Assembly (NCBI GenBank): GCA_964416315.1
Contig: CAYQDR010000070.1
Location: 1 to 24,945 of the forward strand
Direction of reading: 5' to 3'
Source of the DNA: CAYQDR01 sp964416315
GTDB lineage: Bacteria > Methylomirabilota > Methylomirabilia > Rokubacteriales > DASRDR01
Length of the DNA: 24,945 nucleotides
The notes under the pieces are model-generated. The model was not told where the DNA came from. It searched no databases and saw nothing but the letters and a program-made list of their open reading frames with translations. This document shows, piece by piece, positions 8,901 through 14,883 of this stretch (position 1 is its first letter; each line of letters opens with the position of its first letter). Position numbers and translations under genes: made by a program.

Positions 8901-9323
8901 CTCGGGCGCACGGCCGACGCGCAGGAGGAGCGGCGTCGCGCCACGCAGCTCGACGAGCGCGCGGCCGCCCGGCTCCGGCGGCTCGCCCGGGTGCGCGCCG
9001 ACCTCGGGCACCTCCGGTGGGCCGCCCACGACCTCCGGCAGGCCCAGGAGCTCCTCCCCGGGAGGCTCGAGCTGCGTCGGGAGCGGGCGCGGCTGCTCGA
9101 GCGGCTCGGCGAGCGGCAGGTCGCGATCGAGGCGTGGGAGGACGTCTTCCGTGCGTTTCCCGCCTACGCGCTCGCCCTCGTGGAGGTCGCGACGCTGTGG
9201 GACGCCGAGGGCGACCCCGCGCGCGCGCGCGAGGCGCTCCAACGCTACGTCGCCGCGGAGGCCGACCCGCGCCTCCGGCAGAAGGCGGAGGCGATGCTCC
9301 GGAGCCTGCCCCCGGCGCGCTGA
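5949..9323 (+). CDS. Membrane-embedded spermidine-synthase-like protein with C-terminal TPR repeats
   Basis: A 1124-residue fusion. Residues 1 to about 490 form two related membrane halves, each opening with a similar helix (ASALIYEVVWLRWLVHLFG near 14-32 and SGALAMVYEVAWTRALALVLG near 240-260). Residues about 500-720 are an aminopropyltransferase (PABS) fold: TTTVSVEE, the SAM-site loop VIGLGSGVTVGSAL (near 555), an acidic strand end VVELERAVV (near 580), NDARNFLLL (near 610) and SEPSNPWMTG (near 627). Soluble spermidine synthases have a D-x-x-D-P type catalytic loop at that last site; here it is SEPSNP, so true polyamine synthesis is doubtful. Residues about 845-1115 are TPR-like, Ala/Arg-rich repeats. 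The ATG at 5949 begins just before the first helix. Homologues are usually annotated as spermidine synthase or fused MFS/spermidine synthase; the reaction is unproven. Confidence 0.85.
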   Translation: MDRMLLAWFFVSGASALIYEVVWLRWLVHLFGATTLAVSTILAAFMAGLAVGSWAAGRWASRVARPLVAYGLLELAIGAYALALPWLLPGIVPILGALGATEGSSYAALSLGRFALAAALLVVPTACMGATLPILAQFAAPWLESLGGRVGRLYAVNTAGAVVGTAAAGFLLLQTVGVARTNAIAVALNVAVGLTAALAGWRLRVTAVPVAARGAAEAGPPETALPTSPDGAARRLALGALLTAALSGALAMVYEVAWTRALALVLGSSVYAFTVMLTTFLIGLAGGSWLLARRVDRLAEPGVALGLTQLGIAAAAFAGLAALEELPWVFLRLFDWSRGRHPVLLALEFVIAGATILGPALLSGAVFPLCVRLTATAGGWVGRTVGDLYAVNTVGAIVGSFVAGFVLIPGVGIRGSLLLAILLNLGCAFVLLTVLPTRRPTLVRPIAAGLPILALIVPLAAPEWKALTMASGVAVYAPGLHRLSRQEFHERRRAARLLWYEEGLTTTVSVEERDGLVSLRVNGKTDASTGGDMPNQVLLGHLPILLHPEPQDALVIGLGSGVTVGSALRHPLRAVAVVELERAVVTASRFFDHVSFRPLEDARTHLVVNDARNFLLLTRDRSDVIISEPSNPWMTGAASLFTRDFFALAKTRLRPGGVFGQWVQLYGLTPETFRIVIATFASVFPHTVVFHTSFGDTVLVGSEAPFRVDFAALGRRIAAPEVAADLARVGIRDAPDLLARLVLDVEDVPRLVRGTPLNTDDNARIEFTAPRTLYVDAAQENVQRLADAFLGGGTLLETLRRGAPPELPARLGDRLLARERPQQADAVARAALRGAPPPTVRVELLRVAAAAAAARGEVAEAERRWQAALQLDPGHPGVLLDLAAHLDAHGALGEAHGLVQRAAVRGGAEAVRREAALLLKLGRAREAEARLGRLPPDLAGVALARGEARLALGDAAGAEPLLRAALRAREAAPTHRALAEALARLGRTADAQEERRRATQLDERAAARLRRLARVRADLGHLRWAAHDLRQAQELLPGRLELRRERARLLERLGERQVAIEAWEDVFRAFPAYALALVEVATLWDAEGDPARAREALQRYVAAEADPRLRQKAEAMLRSLPPAR

Positions 9324-9330
9324 CGCGGCT

Positions 9331-9350
9331 CCCTCTCCCCCAGGAGAGGG
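9331..9350. terminator. Bidirectional hairpin between convergent genes
   Basis: CCCTCTCC (9331-9338) pairs perfectly with GGAGAGGG (9343-9350) across CCCA. It sits between the stop at 9323 (plus strand) and the stop at 9351 (minus strand), so it can end both transcripts. There is no long T-tract. Confidence 0.55.
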
Positions 9351-9794
9351 TTAATCAGGGCGGGGGGGCGGGGCGGCGGGCGGCATGCGCACGCGTACCC
9401 ACATGTTGACGACGAAGAGGATCGCGGCGGCCACCTGGCCGAGCCCCCCCAGCGCCGCCAGCAGCGAGCCGCGCGTCCCGGCGGCCGCCGCGCCCAGCTC
9501 GCCCAGGGTGCGCACCGCGGTCGAGACCGTCAGCAGCCAGTAGATCGCCTCGGCGAGCCACGGCCGGTAGCGCGCGTCGTTGCGCGCCGGGCGCGGGAAC
9601 ATCCAGGTCGCGACCCCGAAGATGAGCATGAGCACGAAGCCGACGAGGACGAGGTGGACGTGGGCCGTGATGAGCGGCCACGGGACCCCGCGCCCGCGGA
9701 GGTTCACCTCCACGGTCGCCCAGGCGCCGAGGACGAGCCCCAGGAGGAGGAAGGCGAAGCTCGTCTTGACGTAGCGGCGGACGAGCGGCGTCAC
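9351..9794 (-). CDS. Small four-helix membrane protein related to haem-copper oxidase subunit I
   Basis: A 147-residue protein with four helices, near residues 11-30, 41-66, 80-103 and 110-135. The second helix contains TAHVHLVLVGFVLMLIFGVA followed by TWMFPR, with His45 and His47. This resembles the helix of cytochrome oxidase/nitric-oxide reductase subunit I that begins with a haem-ligand histidine. At less than a third of the length of subunit I it cannot be a complete oxidase. It may bind haem or act as a cbb3/NnrS-type accessory; this is inference. It starts with a GTG whose GTGA overlaps the stop of a 13-codon upstream frame (9791-9832). It has its own -10 element rather than belonging to the stress-protein operon. 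Confidence 0.7.
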   Translation of the reverse strand: MTPLVRRYVKTSFAFLLLGLVLGAWATVEVNLRGRGVPWPLITAHVHLVLVGFVLMLIFGVATWMFPRPARNDARYRPWLAEAIYWLLTVSTAVRTLGELGAAAAGTRGSLLAALGGLGQVAAAILFVVNMWVRVRMPPAAPPPRPD

Positions 9795-9832
9795 GGGTCC
9801 GGGTCTCCCGGGAGCGGCGCGGCCGTGGTCAT
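9791..9832 (-). CDS. Possible 13-residue leader peptide coupled to the oxidase-like gene
   Basis: An ATG at 9832 opens a short frame MTTAAPLPGDPDP whose TGA overlaps the GTG of the next gene (GTGA, 9794-9791). TACAAT at 9847-9842 lies 9 bases upstream, so the mRNA would start about 3 bases before this ATG. Translation would then reach the downstream start by termination-reinitiation. No peptide evidence exists; it could be chance. Confidence 0.35.
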   Translation of the reverse strand: MTTAAPLPGDPDP

Positions 9833-9841
9833 CCGCCGCGC

Positions 9842-9847
9842 ATTGTA
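9842..9847 (-). promoter_or_regulatory. -10 element for the oxidase-like gene
   Basis: TACAAT on the minus strand, 47 bases before the GTG at 9794 and 9 bases before the minicistron ATG at 9832. No clear -35 is visible because the upstream bases form the inverted repeat at 9847-9874. Confidence 0.4.
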
Positions 9848-9874
9848 TCCCGCGGGAGGCCTCCCTCCGCGGAT
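9847..9874 (-). terminator. Inverted repeat after the receiver gene
   Basis: The core is the perfect palindrome GGGAGGCCTCCC (9854-9865), flanked by imperfect arms ATCCCGCGG and CCGCGGAT. It begins directly after the receiver stop (9877-9879) and before the next -10 element, as expected of an operon terminator. There is no T-tract. Confidence 0.4.
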
Positions 9875-9876
9875 TC

Positions 9877-10251
9877 CTAGGCGGCGGGCGCCGGGGGAAG
9901 CGTCCGGCCGACCACCGCCCGGAACGCGTCGACGGAGAACGGCTTGCCGAGGTACTCCGACGCCCCCGCCTCCAGGGCGGCGCGCCGGCTCGACTCCGAG
10001 ACGAACGCGGTGAACACGATCACCGGCGTCGGTGTGGGTATCCGCCGGGCAGCTCTGACGACGTCGAGGCCGTCGCCGTCGGGCAGCCGCAAGTCGGTGA
10101 TGACGAGGGCGAAGGGCTCCGTGTGGATCGCCCAGAGCGCCGCCTGTCGCGAGTCCGCGCACACGACGTCGCACCCCTGCCAGCGCAGGAGCCGCGCGCA
10201 GGTGGTCGCGAGATCCGCCTCGTCCTCGACGACCAGGACTCGGCGCGCCAT
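9877..10251 (-). CDS. Single-domain response regulator (CheY-like receiver)
   Basis: A 124-residue receiver domain without an output domain. The acidic pocket is E9/D10, the phospho-acceptor is D53 (in VITDLRLPDGDGLD), the switch Thr is T81 (VIVFTAF) and the conserved Lys is K103 (LGKPF), so phosphorylation chemistry looks intact. It must act through protein contact, for example as a phosphate sink or an allosteric partner. Its start touches the stop of the preceding kinase-CBS gene (TGATG at 10251), making it the last gene of the operon that begins at 13330. No dedicated kinase is adjacent; the nearest is the PAS kinase at 14880-16523. Confidence 0.9.
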   Translation of the reverse strand: MARRVLVVEDEADLATTCARLLRWQGCDVVCADSRQAALWAIHTEPFALVITDLRLPDGDGLDVVRAARRIPTPTPVIVFTAFVSESSRRAALEAGASEYLGKPFSVDAFRAVVGRTLPPAPAA

Positions 10252-11237
10252 CAGCGGAGCGCCGCGGCGCGATCCTCCCGGGCGGCGAACGCCCGCAGGA
10301 GATCCCTCGCCGTCACGATCCCCACGAGCCGCCGCCCCTCGACGACCGGCAGGGCGTTGATCCCGTGGTGAAGCATCACCGCCGCCGCCCGGCCCGGCGA
10401 CTCATCGGGGCCGACCGTCACCACGGGCTTCGCCATCACGTCGCCCACCCTGAAGGCGCCGAGCGGCACCCGGGCGTCGCGGTCGCTCAGGATGCCGACG
10501 AGCCGCCCGTCCTCCCGGGTGACGAGGAGGTGGTGCACGCGCTCGTTCTGCATCCGCTGGAGCGCCTCGAAGAGCGGGGTGTCGGCCGTCACGGTGACGG
10601 GGGCCCGGCCGATCAGGTCACGAACGCGCACGTCGGGTCCTTCCCCGGCGAGCGGCGGCCGCCCGGCCCTCGTCGCGTCCGGCGCGCCGCCGCCGGCGGG
10701 GTGGCCGGCCAGGCGCTCGGCCAGCGCCACGATCCGGGCCGCGGCGGCGGAGATGGTCTCGCGCGCCGTGTCCACCGTGAGCTCCGGAGCGCGCGCCTCC
10801 TCGTAGGTCACGTCCACGCCGGGCACCGTGGCGCCGGGGCGGCCGGCCCGCGCGTAGATCCCGCGGGGCGCGTGCCCCGGCGGGCGGCTCCCCTCGCGCT
10901 CGCGGCAGACCCCCGGGGGGCACCGGAGCTGCACTTCCGCGAAGCGCGGGATGGCCGCCCGCGCGAGGTCGCGCCACGCGCGGCGATGCCCCGTGGCGTC
11001 CAGGATGACCGGGACGCCGCTCTCGGTGAGCAGGGTCGCCATCTGGACCAGGGCGCGGTAGACGACCTCCCGCTCCGCGGCGTCGTAGGTGGGCGCCGGG
11101 GTCAGCACCTTCCGGATTGCGTCCAGCTCCAGCACGCGCACGGGCACGCCGCGGGGGGCCAGCGCCGCGGCGACGGCGCGGGCGAGCGTCGACTTCCCGC
11201 TCCCGGGCGGCCCGGTGATCCAGATCGCCCAGCTCAC
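10251..11237 (-). CDS. P-loop kinase fused to a CBS-domain pair
   Basis: A 328-residue, two-part protein. Residues 1 to about 175 are a small nucleotide kinase of the APS-kinase/AAA_33 type: Walker A GPPGSGKST at 9-17, LELDAIRK near 37-43, and VILDATGHRRAWRDLAR near 77-93. Residues 204-258 and 263-318 are two CBS motifs (each with a VGI-x-[ST]-x-[RD]D pattern: VGILSDRDAR and VGIVTARDLL), which usually bind adenine nucleotides and report energy state. The kinase part also resembles COG0645-type predicted kinases that are often fused to APH-like domains; here the APH-like protein is the coupled upstream gene. The start GTG at 11237 overlaps that gene's stop (GTGA). The substrate is unknown. A CBS pair on this kinase suggests AMP/ATP-gated activity. 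Confidence 0.85.
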   Translation of the reverse strand: MSWAIWITGPPGSGKSTLARAVAAALAPRGVPVRVLELDAIRKVLTPAPTYDAAEREVVYRALVQMATLLTESGVPVILDATGHRRAWRDLARAAIPRFAEVQLRCPPGVCREREGSRPPGHAPRGIYARAGRPGATVPGVDVTYEEARAPELTVDTARETISAAAARIVALAERLAGHPAGGGAPDATRAGRPPLAGEGPDVRVRDLIGRAPVTVTADTPLFEALQRMQNERVHHLLVTREDGRLVGILSDRDARVPLGAFRVGDVMAKPVVTVGPDESPGRAAAVMLHHGINALPVVEGRRLVGIVTARDLLRAFAAREDRAAALR

Positions 11238-12382
11238 GGCCGCCCCCCCAGCCGCACGGCCACCCGCCGCGGGTCGAACGCCGGCGCGTCCATCATCTCG
11301 CGGGCGAAGTCGAGCAGCGCCACCCGCGTCCGGTCGGCGAGCGTCGGGTACCAGCGCGGGTGCGCGATCACGAGCGCCCGGAAGGCGAAGAAGGGGGGCA
11401 GCACCTCGAGGAGCTCCCCGTCCCGGCTCTCCGCACGGTAGGCATCGAGGAACGCGTCGAGGAGCCGAACGAACGGCTCGGCGACGCCCGCGGTCCCCTC
11501 CAGCGCCCCCCTTCGCAGGCCGAAGAAGAGGTAGTTGACGCCGAGCGCGCTCACGTCGTCGGCCGGCTCGCCCCACTCCCCCCGGCTCCGGTCGAGGACC
11601 GAGAAGTCCGTGCCCTCCCGGAACAGCAGGTTCCAGGGGTGGAAGTCCCCGTGCACCCGCGCCAGGCGGTGGACCCGCGTCCGGAGCCGCCAGCGCCAGG
11701 CGACCGCCGCGCGCTCGAGGGCCTCGCAGGCGGCCGGCGGCAGGAGCGGATAGGGGTGCGGGTAGCTGTCGAGGATCCCCATCAGGCACTCGCCGTGGCC
11801 CACCAGCTCGCGGATCCGCCGCTCGTAGAGCGTGGGCTCGTCACGCTTCACGGCATGGGCGCTGGCCAGGAAGCGGCCGAGCGCCGCCGCGCGCGCGAGG
11901 TCCCGCTCCTCCGCCGGCGAGGCCAGCAGCCGCTCGAGGTCCAGCCAGTACGGCCGCCCCTCGGCGCGCTCCACGAGCTGGAAAAACTCGGCCGCGTCCG
12001 CGACCGAGTCGAGCTCGCCCGAGGCGCGCACGACCCCGACGTCGAGGCTCCGCACGTGGCGCGGGAAGCCGTTGTAGGCGACGTGGGCGTAGAGGGCCTG
12101 CCAGGCCCGGTCGGCCGGGTAGTCGTGCCCGAAGCCCCGGACGGGCCGGGTGCGGGCGACGACCAGCGCCCGCGGCACTCCGTCCACGATGCACTCCACC
12201 CCGAACGGCGTGCCGTAGCCGAACCCCTTCGGATCCTCGCCGCCCTCCGCCGCCCCCTTGAGCGCGCGCACAGCCCGGATCTCGACCGGGCGGCGGAAGA
12301 CCCCCGCGAGGTACCGCGCGAGCGCCTCCCGCTCGATCACCGCGGGCGGGCTCCCGCAGGCGGCCGCCACCGTCGCACTCAC
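11234..12382 (-). CDS. APH-like phosphotransferase (COG2187 type)
   Basis: A 382-residue protein of the aminoglycoside-phosphotransferase/choline-kinase fold. The catalytic loop is VHGDFHPWN (HGD-x4-N, from about residue 244), followed by VLDRSRGEWGEPADDVSAL carrying the metal-binding Asp. The N-terminal half is less conserved. Proteins of this type, paired with or fused to a P-loop kinase like the next gene, are common in environmental bacteria and have no proven small-molecule substrate; antibiotic resistance should not be assumed. The GTG at 12382 is taken as the start; an in-frame GTG about 14 codons later (VIEREALARYL) is a possible alternative. It lies 25 bases after the stress-protein gene and overlaps the next gene by four bases. 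Confidence 0.8.
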   Translation of the reverse strand: MSATVAAACGSPPAVIEREALARYLAGVFRRPVEIRAVRALKGAAEGGEDPKGFGYGTPFGVECIVDGVPRALVVARTRPVRGFGHDYPADRAWQALYAHVAYNGFPRHVRSLDVGVVRASGELDSVADAAEFFQLVERAEGRPYWLDLERLLASPAEERDLARAAALGRFLASAHAVKRDEPTLYERRIRELVGHGECLMGILDSYPHPYPLLPPAACEALERAAVAWRWRLRTRVHRLARVHGDFHPWNLLFREGTDFSVLDRSRGEWGEPADDVSALGVNYLFFGLRRGALEGTAGVAEPFVRLLDAFLDAYRAESRDGELLEVLPPFFAFRALVIAHPRWYPTLADRTRVALLDFAREMMDAPAFDPRRVAVRLGGRP

Positions 12383-12407
12383 CGCCGTCGCCCCCCCCCG
12401 GCGGGCG

Positions 12408-12854
12408 CTACTTCCCGCGCACCGTCAGCACCGGGCACGGCGCGATCGCGACGACCCGGGCAGCGACGCTGCCGAGGAGGAGGCGGGCGAATCCGGTGCG
12501 CCCGTGGGTCCCGATCACGATGAGATCCGCGCGCCGCGACTCGGCGGCGCGCGTGATCTGCTCGTGAGGGATGCCCGTGAGCAGGAGGCCCCGCGCGCGC
12601 ACCCCGGCCTTCTTGGCCTTCGTCGTGAGCGTGTCGAGGTTCTTCTGGGCGTACGCGCGCGCCGACGCCTCGAGCTCCTCGTACAGCCGCGGCGGGACGT
12701 ACCCCTCGCCGCCCCCGGCCACGATCGGCCCCAGGACGTGGACCACGAAGAGCTGGGCCCGGTTGGCCTTGGCCAGATCCAGGGCCCGCGCGAAGGCCGG
12801 CCGTGAGGCCGGCGAGAAGTCGGACGGATGGAGGATGCGACGGAAGGGGCTCAC
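12408..12854 (-). CDS. Universal stress protein (UspA family), second copy
   Basis: A 148-residue single-domain Usp. It begins FRRILHPSDFSPASRPAFARA, the family's first strand and helix with the nucleotide-contacting Asp, and ends with the ATP-binding signature GTHGRTGFARLLLGS, fitting G-2x-G-9x-G[ST]. It is therefore predicted to bind ATP. It starts with a GTG overlapping the stop of the first Usp gene (GTGA at 12854-12851). It differs clearly from the neighbouring Usp, so it is not a recent duplicate. Confidence 0.93.
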   Translation of the reverse strand: MSPFRRILHPSDFSPASRPAFARALDLAKANRAQLFVVHVLGPIVAGGGEGYVPPRLYEELEASARAYAQKNLDTLTTKAKKAGVRARGLLLTGIPHEQITRAAESRRADLIVIGTHGRTGFARLLLGSVAARVVAIAPCPVLTVRGK

Positions 12855-13330
12855 CGAGCCGCCTCCTTCCTGGCGGCGCGCTCGGTCACCTGGGCCGCCG
12901 TGAGCCGCATCAGGAACACGGGGATCTCCGCGCGGCGCAGCACCGACTCCGCGACCGAGCCGAAGAGCAGCCGGCCGAGCCCGCTCCGACCGTGCGTCGT
13001 CATGGCGATGAGGTCCGCGGCCGCCTCCCGGGCCGCCGTCACGATCTCGGCGGCGGGCTCGCCCCGGCGCACCTCGGTCCGCACCCGCACGCCCTTGGCC
13101 GCGAGCTCGGCGGCCATCGGCGCCAGGTACTCCTCGGCGTCGAGGCGGCGCGCCTCGGGATCCTCGACCACCACGTGGCGGGAGCCCTCGACCACCTGCG
13201 GCGGCATCGGCGTGAGGACGCGCACGAGCACCACCTCGAGGTCCAGGGGGCCGGCGATCTCCAGGATGAAGGGCAGAATGGCCTCGGCCACCGGGGATCC
13301 ATCGAGCGGGATGACGACTCGCTTGTACAC
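12851..13330 (-). CDS. Universal stress protein (UspA family), operon leader gene
   Basis: A 159-residue Usp, first gene of the sigma-54-controlled operon. It begins MYKRVVIPLDGSPVAEAILP with the conserved Asp, and carries the ATP-loop signature THGRSGLGRLLFGSVAESVL (residues about 112-131). The start is a GTG at 13330 preceded by AGGAGG at about 6 bases spacing. A sigma-54 promoter lies 40 bases upstream, and the NtrC-type regulator ends 165 bases further up, on the same strand. Usp proteins are induced under starvation, low oxygen or respiratory stress; this context suggests the same role here. Confidence 0.93.
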   Translation of the reverse strand: MYKRVVIPLDGSPVAEAILPFILEIAGPLDLEVVLVRVLTPMPPQVVEGSRHVVVEDPEARRLDAEEYLAPMAAELAAKGVRVRTEVRRGEPAAEIVTAAREAAADLIAMTTHGRSGLGRLLFGSVAESVLRRAEIPVFLMRLTAAQVTERAARKEAAR

Positions 13331-13369
13331 GGAGGCCTCCTTCGTGTGATCTCGCGCTCGATAAGATGC

Positions 13370-13385
13370 TGCAACGCCGGTGCCA
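13370..13385 (-). promoter_or_regulatory. Sigma-54 (-24/-12) promoter of the stress-protein operon
   Basis: The minus strand reads TGGCACCGGCGTTGCA, matching the consensus TGGCACG-N4-TTGCW at all but one base, with the required 10 bases between GG and GC. The predicted start is near 13359, giving a 28-base leader that contains AGGAGG. The nearest gene upstream encodes a GAFTGA-containing sigma-54 activator. Confidence 0.82.
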
Positions 13386-13448
13386 CGCCGAGGCTCGAAT
13401 GAAAACGGGGGCTTAGCGGCTCCTCACGGGCAACCTCGGGTGGGACGG

Positions 13449-13493
13449 CGCCTCCCCGGTGGGACACGGCCGCCCCGCCCGGGAGGGGAGGCG
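13449..13493 (-). terminator. Hairpin after the first NtrC-type gene; may also be an activator site
   Basis: CGCCTCCCC (13449-13457) pairs with GGGGAGGCG (13485-13493), directly after the TAG of the regulator gene. It lies about 110 bases upstream of the predicted sigma-54 start at 13359, the usual distance for an enhancer-binding site. Two direct copies of GGTGGGAC (13439, 13458) lie in and beside it. Either role is possible. Confidence 0.4.
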
Positions 13494-13494
13494 G

Positions 13495-14883
13495 CTACTT
13501 CAGCTGGTACTTGTTGACGAGCCGGTGGAACGTCTTCCGGTCGATCCCCGCGGCCTTGGCCGCCGCCGAGATGTTGCCGGCGTGCCGGCTCAGCAGCTCG
13601 CGCAGGTAGGAGGCCTCCAGCACCTGCATCCAGCGCTCCTTGGCCTCCTTGAGGGGCAGCTCCGCGCCGGCCGCCGGCACGAACCCGGGCGCGGACCGCT
13701 CCGGCGCCGGGCCCCCCGGGCGGATGACGTGGTCGGGGAGATCCCGTCGCGTCACGCGGTCGCCGTCGGCCAGGGCACACGCGCGCTCGACGACGTTCTG
13801 GAGCTCGCGCACGTTCCCGGGCCAGTGGTAGGCCTCGAGCACCGCCAGGGTCTCGTCGTCGAACCCGGTCACGCGCCCGTGCCCGTACCGTTTGAGGAAA
13901 GCGTGCGCCAGGAGCTTGACGTCCCCTGCCCGGTCCCGGAGCGGCGGCAGCCGGATCTCGATCACGTCGACGCGGTAGTAGAGCTCCTCCCGGAACTGGC
14001 CCTTGGACACGGTCTCGCGGAGGTCCCGGTTCGTCGCGGACACGAGCCGCACGTCCACGTCCACGAGGGACGTGCCGCCGACGCGCCGGATCTGGCGCTC
14101 CTGGATCGCCCGCAGGAGCTTCGACTGGAGGCTGAGCGGCATCTCGGCGATCTCGTCGAGGAACAGCGTGCCCTGGTGCGCGACCTCCATGAGGCCGGGC
14201 TTGGTCCGGATGGCGCCGGTGAAGGCGCCCTTCTCGTGCCCGAACAGCTCGGACTCGAGGAGCTGCTCCGGCAGCGAGGCGCAGTCCACCGGCACGAAGG
14301 CCTGGGCCGCGCGGGGGCTGTTCGCGTGCACGGCGCGCGCGACCAGCTCCTTCCCGGTCCCGGACTCCCCCACGATCAGGATGTTGGCCTCCGACCGCGC
14401 CGCCTTCTTGAGCAGCTCGAAGACCTGGGCCATCGCCGGGCTGCGGCCGAGGATGTTCTCGAGCCCGAACGCCTCCTGGAGCTGCTCCCGCAGGTTGCGG
14501 TTCTCCAGCTCGAGCCGCCGCTGGCGGAGGGCGCGCTCCACGGCGACCCGCAGCTGGTCCACGGAGAAGTTCTTCGGGAGGTAGTCGAACGCCCCCTCCT
14601 TGATCGCGGCCACCGCCGACTCGATCGTCGCGTACGCCGTGATCACGATCACCGGCACCGTGGGATCGAGCTCCCGCGCCTGCCGCAGGAGGTCCATGCC
14701 GTCCACGCCCGGCATCTTGAGGTCGGTGAGCAGGAGATCGGGGCGGTCCGACTCGAAGAGCTGGAGCGCCTGGCGGCCGTCGGTGGCGGTCACGCACGCG
14801 TGGCCGGCCCGCTTGAGGATCCGGGCGCAGTTCTCCACCATGTCCGGCTCGTCGTCCACGACCAGGACGCGGCCTGACGTCAC
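13495..14883 (-). CDS. NtrC-family sigma-54-dependent response regulator
   Basis: A 462-residue, three-domain regulator. Receiver (1-120): D10/D11, phospho-acceptor D54, T82, K104. The residue after the Lys is Asn (LPKNF) instead of the near-universal Pro, which is unusual. Central AAA+ domain (about 140-370): Walker A GESGTGKE, the sigma-54-contacting loop GAFTGA, Walker B GTLFLDEIAEM, and the arginine finger region ATNRDL. C-terminal Fis-type HTH: NISAAAKAAGIDRKTFHRLV. The start is a GTG whose GTGA overlaps the kinase stop (14883-14880), so kinase and regulator form a coupled pair. The likely target is the stress-protein operon immediately downstream, which carries a sigma-54 promoter. Confidence 0.95.
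   Translation of the reverse strand: MTSGRVLVVDDEPDMVENCARILKRAGHACVTATDGRQALQLFESDRPDLLLTDLKMPGVDGMDLLRQARELDPTVPVIVITAYATIESAVAAIKEGAFDYLPKNFSVDQLRVAVERALRQRRLELENRNLREQLQEAFGLENILGRSPAMAQVFELLKKAARSEANILIVGESGTGKELVARAVHANSPRAAQAFVPVDCASLPEQLLESELFGHEKGAFTGAIRTKPGLMEVAHQGTLFLDEIAEMPLSLQSKLLRAIQERQIRRVGGTSLVDVDVRLVSATNRDLRETVSKGQFREELYYRVDVIEIRLPPLRDRAGDVKLLAHAFLKRYGHGRVTGFDDETLAVLEAYHWPGNVRELQNVVERACALADGDRVTRRDLPDHVIRPGGPAPERSAPGFVPAAGAELPLKEAKERWMQVLEASYLRELLSRHAGNISAAAKAAGIDRKTFHRLVNKYQLK

Noticed and set aside
5817..9242. 1141-codon minus-strand open frame
   Set aside because: Mirror image of the membrane-synthase fusion; composition is Arg/Glu/Pro-rich with no domain. High GC keeps antisense frames open.
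11234..12382. Aminoglycoside-resistance gene
   Set aside because: The HGD-x4-N loop is shared by the whole APH fold. The pairing with a P-loop kinase and stress genes argues for a housekeeping role.
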